Of a stretch of 64,000 bases of DNA, positions 1 to 10,800 are shown one piece after another (within the stretch, counting starts at the first letter, position 1; every line of letters begins with the position of its first letter). A program made the position numbers and the translations under genes. Location: the NCBI RefSeq assembly GCF_026745355.1, contig NC_079205.1, forward strand, positions 57,351,058 to 57,415,057, in the 5' to 3' direction. Source of the stretch: Beta vulgaris subsp. vulgaris (Eukaryota > Streptophyta > Magnoliopsida > Caryophyllales > Amaranthaceae). A model generated the notes under the pieces. It was not told the origin of the DNA, ran no database searches, and saw nothing but the letters and a program-made list of their open reading frames with translations.

Positions 1-57
1 AATATTAATAAATGAACATTTTTCTTACCCGGGGCATAGCCCGGGCCTAATAACTAG
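1..57 (+). mobile_element. Helitron 3' terminus (body lies left of window)
   Basis: The sequence has a GC-rich hairpin (two CCCGGG blocks separated by a short loop, about positions 28-45) followed by a short AT-rich spacer and CTAG at 54-57, next to T. This is the hallmark of a Helitron 3' end inserted between A and T. The same terminus, nearly base for base, is present in inverse orientation at 42657-42715, where a complete short element can be delimited. The element body must lie outside the window. Confidence 0.6.
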
Positions 58-176
58 TTATTTTTTTATTTGAAGGGTTTGACATTAAAATAGAGCATTT
101 GCATTAGAGTCTTAGAGGAGAATGCCACATGGCACATAAACATTCTTATGAACGCCTTTTAATACATCAGTATAGA
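58..176 (-). mobile_element. Possible Helitron 5' terminus, opposite orientation
   Basis: Read on the minus strand from 176, the sequence starts TCTATACTGATGTATTAAAA, preceded by A. This closely resembles the 5' ends at 42803 (minus) and 9595 (plus). No matching 3' hairpin is found before the neighbouring Helitron end at 57, so this is either a truncated copy or part of a back-to-back arrangement. Confidence 0.35.
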
Positions 177-514
177 TAGATTTGAACAAAAGTACTAAAC
201 ATTTATTTTTCCATTACATAAATAAATTATATAAATGTTATTAGTAAAAAAATTGTAAAAAAAATAAATAATAAGTATTTTTGAAATAAATTAGAACCAA
301 TATTTTTGTTTATTGCAATATTTTTTCTTATCATACAAATGATCTACAGATAGTGTAAAATTTTATATTAAGGTGCCAAAAAGTAAATTGTAAAAATTGT
401 TTTTGGCGCACATACATATTTCAATATATATTTGATCCGCGAGTGGAATTTACACACTATAAATGAACTGTTTACGTTAGAGCCAATAGATTATGTAAAT
501 GTGTATACAAGATA
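177..514. other. AT-rich spacer, nothing recognised
   Basis: AT-rich non-coding sequence. I see no long open frame, tandem array or terminal inverted repeat in it. Confidence 0.5.
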
Positions 515-829
515 CTCTCTCCGTTTCCTAAAGATCTTCCCACTTACTGTTCCTACAGATACCAAGGAAAATCAAGTTGTGTGGGGCATGTGAGTAAAGT
601 AGGAGAGAGAAAGGGGTTAAGATAAATAAACAAATATAAAGGGGTTAAAGTAGGAGAGAGAAAGGGAGTAAAATTGAATTAATAATGTAATGGTGGACCA
701 TATGATAGTGACATGAGAGGGTAAATAGGGAAATTTGTTTTGCCAAATAAGGAATAAAGCAAAAGAGGAAAGATCTTTTGGAAACACCCTTAAATGAAAA
801 GAGGGAAGATCTTTAGGAAACGGAGGGAG
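515..829. mobile_element. Stowaway-type MITE (family S1, copy 1)
   Basis: A 315-bp element flanked by TA dinucleotides (513-514 and 830-831). It begins CTCTCTCCGTTTCCTAAAG and ends with the inverse, CTTTAGGAAACGGAGGGAG, giving TIRs of about 25 bp. TA duplication plus a CTCCCTCCG-type terminus is typical of Stowaway/Tc1-mariner MITEs. Two further copies lie at 15050-15641. The small ORF inside is non-coding TE sequence. Confidence 0.85.
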
Positions 830-1353
830 TATAACTTTAAAACTGAGATTGTGTTTAGATTTCATTTTTTAACTCCTTTTATCCTACTAACATATGGCAT
901 AAATCAAATTTACTTTTATTACTCGTCAAAAAAAAAAAATTTACTTTTATTACATTAGCTATTTCTTTTACTTAAACCGTTGAACTAATAAAAAGAATTA
1001 GTAATATTCGTACATTATACAAAACTTAACCTAATTTTATTATAAGACTGTCTTACATAAGACTTAATATATTACCATAGTGTTATAATTTAGATTTCTT
1101 ACGAAATATTTTCTACCCAAATCATTCAAAAGAAATATATTTCTAATAATAACAATATTATTACATTAAATTAATTACATTTACTTATTAGTAAATAAAA
1201 ATATTAATGATAAAAATTTTGCGTTAAAAAGAAATAGAGACTATAATAAGGTTTGGTACTTTTTTTCCCGTCAAGAAAAAATAATAATTATCATCAAGAT
1301 TGAAAAACTATGAAAGCTACAAGTATGAAATGGTAATCTAAGCACAAAATATG
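830..1353. other. AT-rich spacer downstream of the small minus-strand gene
   Basis: Non-coding AT-rich sequence with an A10 run near 929. The part close to 1353 probably contains the 3' untranslated region of the minus-strand gene at 1354-1857. No other structure is seen. Confidence 0.5.
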
Positions 1354-1857
1354 TTACTTATCTGGGTTTCTAGCAAGAGAAAATATAACAAACAAACAAA
1401 AAGGAACCACTAAAAAAGCTGCAATCTTCAACACATCCTCTGTTTCTCTTGAAATCACTCCAATTCTTGACCAATCTCCACTATATCTGACCAATTTAAT
1501 GATGCAAATTATTTTCTTAAATAAAGTTAGGAACTTCAGAAGTAAGATGAAAATATACCTCAAATTTCAATCAACATTCAATAGCAAAGTTTATAATATG
1601 AAGTAAAATTATAAAAAGTAGGGAAGAGAGAATTATTACCCTGCATCAACAAATCCTAATCCCAGTATTGCAATTGCAGATTGAGCTATTATCTTGTTGG
1701 AAATCTTCAATTCAAAATTGGGTTTATCTTTATTATCTGGGAAATTAGAAAATTCTTGCTTTTTGGCAAATATTGCTGTTGACCTTTTACCCTTATTTCT
1801 GAGGAAGTGGTGGGAAGTTTTGGTTGGCATGAAGTCCATTCCTGCTGAAAGCAGCAT
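1354..1857 (-). CDS. Small plastid-type membrane protein, two exons
   Basis: CDS complement(1354..1486, 1640..1857), 116 residues. The intron (1487-1639) has GT and AG ends, and the frame continues across it within a Gly codon (DAG|YSGDWSRIGVIS). The N-terminal ~45 residues are basic and Ser/Lys-rich, like a plastid transit peptide. Two hydrophobic stretches follow: about residues 58-72 (around IIAQSAIAILGLGFVDAG) and about 95-110 (IAAFLVVPFCLFVIFS), so a small membrane protein is likely. From memory, proteins with a YSGDWSRIGVIS-like motif occur as uncharacterised plastid proteins across land plants; I cannot name a function. The start at 1857 is the first Met of the open frame; Met-7 and Met-10 are alternatives. 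It is divergent from the SRPBCC gene, about 1 kb away. Confidence 0.75.
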
Positions 1858-2900
1858 TGTCTTATCCTGTGAATTGTGATGCTATTGGAAATCTTAAAAA
1901 AAATCTGTGCTAGTGATAGAGAATATAATAGTTCTAAGATATTTGGTTTTAAGGCACTATTTTTCGGGTTCAGTTCACTTACTTTTTTCTCACAATTTTA
2001 CTTCCGTTTAAACAAATGTATACAGACTTAAATTCTAATAGCAATAAAAAGTAAGTAGATGTAGATCCATGATTACGCAATCCGGTTTGAAATAAGTGCA
2101 TTTGCATTTGATCCGATTTGGGAATCAACTAGGTTGGACAAAAGTGATTCATGGTTAGAGGTGACAAAATGGATCAACACTTCATATTCGACAGAAAAAA
2201 AAATATCCGACACTAGACCCGATGTTCACATGAAAACAACAATCCGAGATAAAACCCTTTTTTAACATGATTTCCTTGACAATGTCGGTCAATAGGTAGG
2301 AATTTAAAAAGATTTAGGTCTCATTAAGCAATTATCTAGAAAAATGAATATACAAGGTGGTTATTTTGAAAAAATTGGTTTATAATATGGTTAAAGTAAA
2401 AAAAAAAAGTTAATTAATAATTGAATTATGCTAGAAGATTTAAATTGTTGAGGATGTAGGCCCTATTCTTTAAGGCACAATTTTGTTTCAGGTTAGTTCA
2501 ATTACTTTTTCTCACAATTTTAATTCAGTTTATCAGATCAGACAAATTCATTTCGGTTCAGATCAGATCGGTTCAGCTCAGTTAGTTTACTTTCATAATT
2601 TTCAATCATTTCAGTTCAGCTCAGATCATTTCAGTTCACATAAATTCAGTTTAGATTAATTCAGTAAAAAACAAAGTGTATGTAAACGAGTGTGATGTGA
2701 CATTCCTCACAGAAATCGCATCAACAAATTTCCACCACAAAAAACAATAGCAAAATTACCAACAAACCCCCACAATCAGACCACAAGTTCGTTCCTCTAC
2801 ACTGTGCGCCAAAATCACCAAATTAACGGTCCCTAACAACCTCTCTAACACTCTCTTTCTCCACTACAAAAAATCTCAAAACTCCATTGTTACAAACTCC
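1858..2900. other. Divergent intergenic region with TTCAG-rich direct repeats
   Basis: This region separates two divergently transcribed genes and should hold both promoters. A ~65-bp segment at about 1948-2018 is repeated in the same orientation at about 2468-2535 (shared core CTCACAATTTTA). The segment 2500-2670 is filled with degenerate TTCAGTTCAG/GATCAG words, as in the ends of some DNA transposons. No ORF or terminal repeat pair could be delimited. The stretch just before 2901 is pyrimidine-rich 5' UTR-like sequence. Confidence 0.5.
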
Positions 2901-5900
2901 ATGATCTCCTACGACGCACCCACATCAATCATCTTCAACCCTCTTTCTCTCCCCTTCAATTCAAACCCTAATTCCCAATTTCCCTCCAAAAACTACACTT
3001 TCTTCGCGCGAAACGTTTCAATTGACAGTAACAATGACCTGAAATTGAACCCTAGATGTTGCAGGAAACAGGGGAGAGTAATTACGAATGCTTATGCAGT
3101 CAATGGAGGATTTGAGAGAGCAGGGAATAGAGATGTTGTTGAAGAACAGCATCAGCAGGAGAGAGAAATTTGGGATAGAAAAGTTAATTGTGAGGTTGAA
3201 GTGATTTCATGGAGAGAACGTCGGATTAAGGCTGAGATTTCTGTCAATGCTGATGTCGAATCGGTTTGGAATGCTCTCACTGATTATGAACGCCTCGCTG
3301 AATTCGTTCCTAATCTTGTTTGTAGGTAGTTCCATATTATCTCTTCATTTTAATTTCTAATCAGATATACTACTATGTTTTACTATTACTGCTATAGTAG
3401 TGCTTAGCAAGTTATCATAGGAATGCGTAGATCCTAGACTCGGGAGCATGATTCAATTCGTGTTCGCTTCCTTTGCTCTATATTAATTGCAACATGGAGG
3501 TGAGGCACAAATGTTAAGGAGTGGTAAGATGAAATGTTGCTAAGATGAGTGGATAAACCGCTGAATTTGTGTTCTATCTTGGAAAGAGGATTTAATTTTG
3601 GTTAATTGTAAGAAGTTTAAAATACTAAAATAGTTTGACATCTTTGGAGTTACAACTACTTGTGATATGGAGCAATTTAATAGTTATTGGGTATGTTTGA
3701 CATAAAGGACAAGCATGAGGTGTGGTTGTGAATTAGATGATAACAAAAAAACAATTAGGTTGTTTTTGAGTTTTTGTTCTTTTTATTACTTTTCATGATT
3801 GTGAACATTACCCTGTAAGTCAAGTTGGAGCGAAGTCCAATTTCACCATGCTATGCCAACTTTTTGTGTCTACAAAATGTAGTAGGGGGATCAATAGTAG
3901 ATTTCAGGAACAAAGAATAGTGCTTTGGTGGAAGAAACTCATATGCTGCTATTAGCATGATGCTCATGAGAATTTGATCATTTCCTTCACCCTAGTGTGT
4001 TTTTTGTAGTTAGTAATGACATGAATTTTGCGTGTTATATTACATGATCTAGATTTCAACCTGCTGAATGTTGATGCTTTTGATTGACGAGTTATGGCTT
4101 ACTTGTCAGTGGAAGAATTCCTTGTCCATATCCTGGTAGACTATGGTTAGAGCAAAGAGGCTTCCAGAGGGCATTATATTGGCATATTGAGGCTCGTGTG
4201 GTCTTGGATCTCCAAGAATTTCCGAATTCTGTAAGCACCTAAACTTAATATCCGTACCTACGGATGCTAATCTTGTGATGTATAGGGAGGATGGGGGGAT
4301 AAGTAGACCTGGCTTGTTTTGCATTTCTGTCGTTCAAAGGCTTCTTCTTTCGAGCTGTTTGGAAATTTTTATGAGAATCATATAGCAACAGAGGTCGAGT
4401 GTCTACTATGTCCTTCCTGGCTAGCTAACTCATGGCAATCTTTGAACTTGTAATGGTTGGTTGTGACAGTTCATGTTACATCACATGTTAGATCTATATT
4501 ATAACGTCAATAGCATACTTTCATACCTTTCTTAGTGTTCTTGATTCCTGATTTCTTGTGTACCAATAATAGCTTCACATCTATAAAGATAATTTGTTCA
4601 AATACTTCTTATTTATGAGTAATGTGGTCTGGTGAACTATATTGTACGCACTTATTTTCATCTCTTCTCCTTGAAATATTTTCTAACATCTAATTCTTGC
4701 TTCTCATGCAGACAAATGATCGTGAACTCCACTTCTCCATGGTGGACGGAGACTTTAAGAAGTTTGAAGGGAAATGGTCGATGAAATCAAAGAGAAGGCA
4801 CGTTAGTTGTTTCCATCGGTTCTTTTTTTTTTGGGATTTGCCTGATTACATGCGTAGTTCTGTTAACTTTATTAGGTTCTCAGCAACTAGTGACTCAGTA
4901 TAAAAAACTTCTTCTTAAGTGCTTTAAAGGGAAAAGGGGGGAACAAGGAACAAGTAATCTATGTTTCACATGTGTATGAGTGTAAGGACTCTATTTGCAA
5001 ACCTCTTTGATTATAGAGACAAGATTGCGAAATTAGCAGTAACAAACAAAATTTTGTAATATAACATCTCTTTCACTTTGAGAAACTCATATATTTTTAT
5101 GCAATTTGTTCCATTTGAAATATCTTTGCTGAATTGGATGGTGTTCCTTTATATTATGAGAATCTGCAAGTTCCAATATCATAATTCATGAACATACTTC
5201 TATATTGCATGACTACAGGTCTTCATCAACAATACTATCTTACGAGGTCAATGTCATACCAAAATTCAACTTCCCTGCAATTTTTTTGGAGAGGATTATT
5301 CGATCAGACCTGCCAGTGAATCTCCGATCCTTGGCTGGCAGAGCTGAGAGCATTTTAGAAGGGAGTCAAAAGATGCCTATCTCAGTTAGCTCAAAACCTG
5401 AGACTTCTGTAAATTCTGGCAGCACAAGTGTGTCCAGTACTTTGAAGGAGAAAGATATGTCTACTGGAGAGCTGAATAAGAATTCTTCCAGTTCCAGTCT
5501 TGAGACCTTGTCCCAAGCACCTACTGAGTTGAATAGTACCTGGGGAATATATGGTAAAGTATGTAGGCTCGACAAGCCCTGCTTGGTGGATGAGATTCAC
5601 CTCCGTAGATTTGATGGTCTATTGGTAGTTATTGACTATTAACTTTTTCCACTGGCTTTCCTGATGAAAGAATTTCACTGTTGCTATAGAAAACTGACTA
5701 TAACTTGTGTGCTGAAGGAAAATGGTGGCGTTCACCGCTGCGTTATTGCTAGCATTACAGTAAAAGCTCCTGTTCGTGTAGTCTGGGATGTTTTAACTGC
5801 TTATGAAAGTCTTCCAGAGTAAGTAAAGCCAATTACTTGCATGATTTAGAATGTTTGCTAGTCTTTTCTTTGCAGTTTGACTGAGCTTGACGGTTTTATC

Positions 5901-8235
5901 TAGCATTACTTACTAGGCTTAAAAATTGTCCACTCTGCTACTTGTTTCAACCTTATCTTTAGATGGACGAAACTTAGCCCTTGTAAACTAGACCGAAGTG
6001 CCTGGCTTGGATGAAGTTACATACCCTTTGGTGAGATATGACTTCATCATCTATGACCCTGGGGAAAGATCACTGTGTCAGCATTTTGAAAACTTCTTTG
6101 GCCATTTTTTTATTCTTATGGTTACCATGTAGAAGAATCAGGCCATTTAGTCACGAGATTGTGGATGGACTCTCAAGGAAACCACAGCGAGTTTAATTTG
6201 ATTTCAGATAAATGATATCCTCTGTAGTTTTTTGTCCTGATAGAGGTTAGTCTTCTGCAGAATTGTTCCAAATTTGGCAATCAGCAAAGTTTTATCGCGA
6301 GACAACAATAAAGTTCGCATCCTCCAGGTAAAAACACGATATATTTCATACTAGTTTGTAGATAGACAATGTTCCTATATCCATTTATTCACTATCTTTG
6401 ATGCACCTAAATCACTAACTGATCTTCAGAATCATAAACCTAAGAAATTATATGAGTGTTTTCCTAAATACCTAAATCACTAGCAGGATTTTGTTGCTTG
6501 TTCAAATGGCCTAAATTGAGTAAGATTCTTATTGCGCATTTATCCACAGGAAGGATGCAAGGGTCTTTTATATATGGTACTCCATGCACGGATTGTCATG
6601 GACTTGTGTGAACAGCTTGAGCGAGAGATTAGCTTTGAGCAGGTTGAGGGGGATTTTGACTCCTTTCAAGGCAGATGGCAGTTTGAGCAGCTTGGGAACC
6701 ATCACACATTGCTGAAATACTCTGTTGAGTCAAAAATGCGCAGAGATACCTTTCTTTCAGAATCAATAATGGAAGAGGTAGGAGGTTAAGAACTCAGTTT
6801 TCAGCTTCTTGCATTGCATTCCACTATTGCTTATGTGCTTTGTCCAAGGGGTCGGGAACTCAGGACTCAGGAGTCAGGATTCTGCAAGGTTGCCGCTTGT
6901 GTCAATAAGTACTTTAGTGCTTACTCTTAGATGATACTGTTATTTGCCTTTAAAATGAAAAACAAATCCATGTGTACAGGTCATATATGAGGATCTGCCA
7001 TCAAACTTATGTGCCATTCGAGACTACATCGAGAAGAGGACAGGAACACATTCTGATGAATATGATGAACCACATATAGAGCTGCAGAAGGATGAAACTT
7101 ACCAAGAGCATTCTACCAAATCAGTTAATGAAACCAACATTAATCAGAGAAGTGTGGAGGATAAGTCCAGCAGTGGAGGTTCAAGTCCCATAAAACAAAG
7201 GCCTAGAGTGGCTGGCTTGCAACAGAATATTGAAGTTCTTAAGTCTGAGCTCCTGAAATTTGTTTCTGAGCATGGGCAGGAAGGCTTCATGCCCATGAGG
7301 AAGCAACTCCGTTCTCATGGCCGGGTTGACATTGAGAAGGCAATCAACCGGATGGGTGGGTTTAGGAGGATTGCAACATTGATGAACTTGTCTCTTGCTT
7401 ACAAACACCGGAAACCCAAAGGTTATTGGGACAATCTTGAAAATCTGCAAGATGAGGTAAATTCTGGAATCTTGCTCAAACATTGCAGTATATTTCAGAA
7501 AGTATTCCCCACAGTCATTGTAAATTCTCTGTGGTACAATTAAACCAACCAATCAAAATGATCAAGAGTAATGTTCTTTTTTCATGAATCCCCCAACCCT
7601 CCCTTTTTTTTCCGGGATTATGAGAGGGTTGTATTTCACCTGGTGCTATGTTTTATGAGAAATCTTCCAATTTCCCTCAAGGTTGCTCCTCAATTTCATC
7701 AGAATTATGAACCATTATGTAATTGTTTCATGTCTAAAAAATATCTATTCTGTCTATTTCAGATTAATCGATTTCAGAAAAACTGGGGGATGGATCCATC
7801 ATATATGCCTAGCAGAAAAGCATTTGAGCGCGCAGGTCAACCATTATTAACTTCCCAACATTCTGTATAGTCATAGATTCTTGTCTCCAGAAATTTCTCT
7901 CCCATATAGATGAGCTTTTTTGTTTAGGCTTCCAATTCATTCCATCTTTAAGATCTCATATAAACTGAGAAAAATATATTCTTGCAGGACGCTATGACAT
8001 TGCTCGTGCCCTCGAAAAATGGGGCGGCCTACATGAAGTATCCCGCCTTTTATCACTTAAATTGAGGCACCCCAACAGGCAACAGGCAAATATTTCTGGC
8101 GAGAAGAAAATTGATTTTGCTTCATCTGATAGTGTAGAAAACAAAGAAAAGGCACCATGTAAACCTACTGCTTCTGTGAATACTCAAAAATGGCTTACAG
8201 AACTGAATGATTTAGACATAAATTGGGTTGAATAA
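2901..8235 (+). CDS. Double SRPBCC (polyketide cyclase/START-like) plastid protein, At5g08720-like
   Basis: CDS join(2901..3325, 4110..4230, 4712..4797, 5219..5624, 5718..5818, 6261..6327, 6550..6777, 6980..7456, 7763..7835, 7988..8235), 743 residues, frame continuous through all ten exons. Residues 1-70 look like a plastid transit peptide. Two SRPBCC lipid-binding-type domains follow (about 94-255 and 330-500), each with a VWxxLTxYExLxExVPN helix. The C-terminal third (about 560-705) carries two copies of a GRxDIxxAxxxxGG module: GRVDIEKAINRMGGFRRIA and GRYDIARALEKWGGLHEVS. The architecture matches Arabidopsis At5g08720 (about 720 residues), annotated as polyketide cyclase/dehydrase and lipid transport superfamily; the ligand and role are unknown to me. 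Intron 3 uses a GC donor in this model. The gene converges on the minus-strand gene ending at 8377. Confidence 0.88.
4798..5218 (+). other. Probable GC-AG intron (intron 3 of the SRPBCC gene)
   Basis: The only junction that keeps the conserved reading (…KWSMKSKRR joined to SSSTILSYEV) without extra residues uses the donor AG|GCACGT at 4797/4798 and the acceptor CTACAG at 5218. The nearest in-frame GT alternative, at 4823, would add eight residues through a poor donor. GC donors are a known minority class of U2-type introns, normally with strong flanking bases as here. Confidence 0.65.
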
Positions 8236-8376
8236 ATATAAGAACACATACACTTCTGGTATCATGGAATAATAGCTAGCTATATCAGTATAGCATCAAA
8301 AGCCAAAAACATAAACAAATTTGAATCTTCATTTGCAAAACCAATATAAATTTATTGAAATTTCATAGATAATAAT

Positions 8377-8951
8377 TCATATCATGTTTGTGAAAATATT
8401 TGATTCATCACAAGAAGAAGGCTGCAGAGCGCGAATCCGGATGTCATAGGTGATGGCATCAGAAATCCCATCCCATCCCCAAGAAGTAGTGGAATCAGGG
8501 GATGTGTCTTTGTGTTTCAGAGACTGATACGTGGTAAATTTATGAGCATTTCCAACATATTTACCACATTTCCTGCAATAAAGCCTGGTTCTTCTCTGGA
8601 ACAAACCCCATGAACGAGCTGAATCGAAGAAAGGCTTGCACCTCAGCTGCTCGGTTCGACTAAATCGTGTCTCATCGATGGAGAAGAAAGAAATGATGCC
8701 CTTTTTGATAGATTTTCCGTAGTCCTTGGAACCAGATGTATTCCTATTGCATGAATTAAGGTTGAGCTTATACCCACAAGAACCACAGCTGCAAAAACAC
8801 CCAAAAAAATGGAAATGAATGTTGAAGGAATAACAAGAAAAGAAGGTGGAGAGAGAGATAGAAAGAACCTGTAGTCGACGTCGCGAAGAGAGGAGGAGGA
8901 TAGAGAAGGGTGGGGGAAGCCATCCGAGTGATTTTGATCAACCAACATCAT
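8377..8951 (-). CDS. Cysteine-rich protein resembling At4g08330
   Basis: CDS complement(8377..8788, 8869..8951), 164 residues. The intron has GT-AG ends and splits a Ser codon (DVDY-S-CGSCGYKLNL). Two CxxC pairs are seen, in SCGSCGYKLN and LYCRKCGKYVG, plus one further Cys between them (RCKPFF), suggesting a zinc-ribbon-like fold. Other conserved blocks are YGKSIKKGIISFFSIDE, SWGLFQRRTRL and the C-terminal YDIRIRALQPSS. This pattern matches the protein catalogued as uncharacterised At4g08330, chloroplastic. The start at 8951 is one of several in-frame Met codons (8948 and 9035 also possible). Its stop lies 142 bp from the stop of the convergent SRPBCC gene, so the 3' UTRs probably overlap. 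Confidence 0.82.
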
Positions 8952-9257
8952 ATTATGTTTGGATGTTGGGTGAGAAGTGGAAAAAATAGGCTTTTGCATA
9001 TTTAGATTGTCTGTTAAATGGTGCCAGGCTACCACAATATCTAGTTACCGTTAGCTTAACTTATTTGTTGAAAAAAGAGGGGGAAAACAAACTAATATTT
9101 AATTCTAAGGTTGCCAACTTGGAGCCTTGGAGGGAGACAATGGACGCTCCTACCCTTGGGTATTATGATGTTAGAACTTTATTGGAGGATGAAAATGTTG
9201 TTAGAACTCAAATAATGTTCTTATTTTATTCATCTTTATTAAGCCACCAGTACAGAT

Positions 9258-9453
9258 TAGAGCTAATCATTTTGGCCCGGTCCAATTTTGGGCCGGATTT
9301 TGGGCAGAATTTTTCGGTCCGACTCGATTTTGGTCCGAAAAGCCCGTTCATTTTGGCCCAAAATAACGGGCTTTTGGCACAAAATTTTGGTCCGTCCTGA
9401 CCAATGGGCAAATTTTTTTATGCGCGGTCCAGCCCGACCCATGATCACCTTTA
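9258..9453. mobile_element. Short non-autonomous hAT element
   Basis: A 196-bp element flanked by a near-perfect 8-bp duplication (GTACAGAT at 9250-9257, GTATAGAT at 9454-9461). The ends are TAGAGCTAATCATTTTGGCC and the inverse of GATCACCTTTA. The interior is packed with GGCCC/GGTCC words in both orientations, typical of hAT subterminal repeats. No coding capacity. Confidence 0.75.
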
Positions 9454-9543
9454 GTATAGATGTATGAAAAATATAGACGATCTAATATTTAAAACGAAAC
9501 CCACAAATAATAAATATTAATTATAATCTAAAGTTAGTGAACT

Positions 9544-9588
9544 ACACATTTGTGCATTGCATAATTTGCAATTGGCTAATAACTAGTA
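9544..9588 (+). mobile_element. Possible Helitron 3' terminus
   Basis: A weak hairpin (TTGCA…TGCAA around 9557-9571) precedes GGCTAATAACTAG ending at 9586, similar to the 3' end at 1-57. The hairpin lacks the GC-rich stem seen in the other copies, so support is modest. Confidence 0.3.
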
Positions 9589-9594
9589 CTAGTA

Positions 9595-9720
9595 TCTATA
9601 CTAATATATTAAAAGGTATTCCTAAAAGAGAGTGTATGCCACGTGTTACTCTTCTCTAATGCTAAGCTCTAATGCAAATGCTTATTTTTCAATCAAACCC
9701 TCAATTAAAAAAATTAATGT
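9595..9720 (+). mobile_element. Helitron 5' terminus, 3' end not found
   Basis: TCTATACTAATATATTAAAA begins at 9595 and is preceded by A, matching the 5' ends of the short Helitrons at 42803 and 176 (minus). The following AATGCAAATGC stretch resembles 85-125 in inverse orientation. I could not identify a hairpin plus CTAG terminus downstream, so only the 5' part is claimed. Confidence 0.45.
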
Positions 9721-10233
9721 TGTGTAGTTATAGGGTATCGAATACATGACATTTGAAACAAAAAGTGAAAACTTAACCATTAATCCAATATAACACCATT
9801 GTTTGGTAATTCAAAATAAAATATCATAAGATCTTATAACTTAAGTATATCTCGTTAAAAGATTTGCACAACTAGTTAGATACCTAACCTTTTATGATAA
9901 TAACAAGACTATTATAGACATAAACTCTTACTAAGTTCACCAAAAAAAAAAAAACTCTTACTACAATTCCTTGTAGAAAGTTAAACTATTGATTTCATCC
10001 CCAGACTTTAAGGGTTTATTTTCCAAAAATTATGCAATTACTTATCATGTCATTACGTCAAATTTTCATAACCACGTATAAATTGATCATTATAATTGTT
10101 AATTACTCACCAAATATAGATCATACAGACATGCGAAACATCGGTCAACCACTCATTAATTTTTCCTTTCTTCTCAAATTGTACTTATACCTTAGGAGTG
10201 AACAAGGATCCCAAATGAAGTTTAACAACTACC
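9721..10233. other. AT-rich spacer, nothing recognised
   Basis: AT-rich non-coding sequence with an A-rich tract near 9940. The open frame over 10032-10400 runs into the SINE downstream and is not considered a gene. Confidence 0.5.
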
Positions 10234-10248
10234 ACAATGTCCAACCCT

Positions 10249-10458
10249 GGGAGGGAGAGGTGGTAGCTCAGTGGAATACCACCTCGAATTTCAGGGTATT
10301 GTTCAGGGTTCGAATCCTCATCCCAACAATATGTTGGGCATTTAATTCTGGACTGTTAGCCTTGTACCCAGCCTCTGAACTGATGTATCCTGCAAATTAG
10401 CCTAGCAGGGGTGATCTTCGAACCAATTATCTTTCCTAATCAAAAAAAAAAAAAAAAA
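10249..10458 (+). mobile_element. tRNA-derived SINE with 15-bp target-site duplication
   Basis: A perfect 15-bp duplication (ACAATGTCCAACCCT) occurs at 10234-10248 and 10459-10473. The element starts GGGAGGGAGAGGTGGTAGCT, has a pol III A box (TAGCTCAGTGG, about 10264) and B box (GGTTCGAATCC, about 10308-10318), and ends in an A17 tail. This is a full SINE structure. Confidence 0.9.
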
Positions 10459-10473
10459 ACAATGTCCAACCCT

Positions 10474-10800
10474 AGTAATTGTCTAATTGGTAAACTCAGT
10501 AACAATATAATTCAAGATTTGATCTAACTTGGAATGTACAATTCTAAGATCTATTTTACATGAAGAATCTTACTGTAATCTATTGGACCAATTACCACAG
10601 TATTACTCCTCCAGCATAAAGCATCAATAATTAGGTGTTTTAGAGTAACAAACTTGAACCACATCCTAGTTCGAGCTGTGTCCTAACCTAGTTAGTAGTA
10701 ATATACAAAACAAGAAGCCAACTCCAAGAAACTTTTACTAGGTAAGGTTTAGGTACTTAAGTATAGACCTCTCTATTTAGCAAGAAGAAAAAAGAGGTTT
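10474..10800. other. Spacer and probable 3' UTR of the minus-strand gene
   Basis: Non-coding sequence. The part near 10800 likely includes the 3' UTR of the gene at 10801-13252 (minus). No other structure is seen. Confidence 0.45.

Noticed and set aside
617..865. Open frame on the minus strand at the left end
   Set aside because: It lies within Stowaway MITE copy 1, and the same frame recurs in copy 3 (15363-15599); it is transposon sequence without coding features.
4798..4823. Alternative GT donor at 4823 for exon 3 of the SRPBCC gene
   Set aside because: It keeps the frame but adds eight residues not expected in the family and has a poor donor context (CG|GTTCTT); the GC donor is preferred, though isoforms are possible.
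10261..10320. tRNA gene
   Set aside because: A and B boxes are present, but no cloverleaf can be formed, and the surrounding target duplication and poly(A) tail show that it is a SINE.
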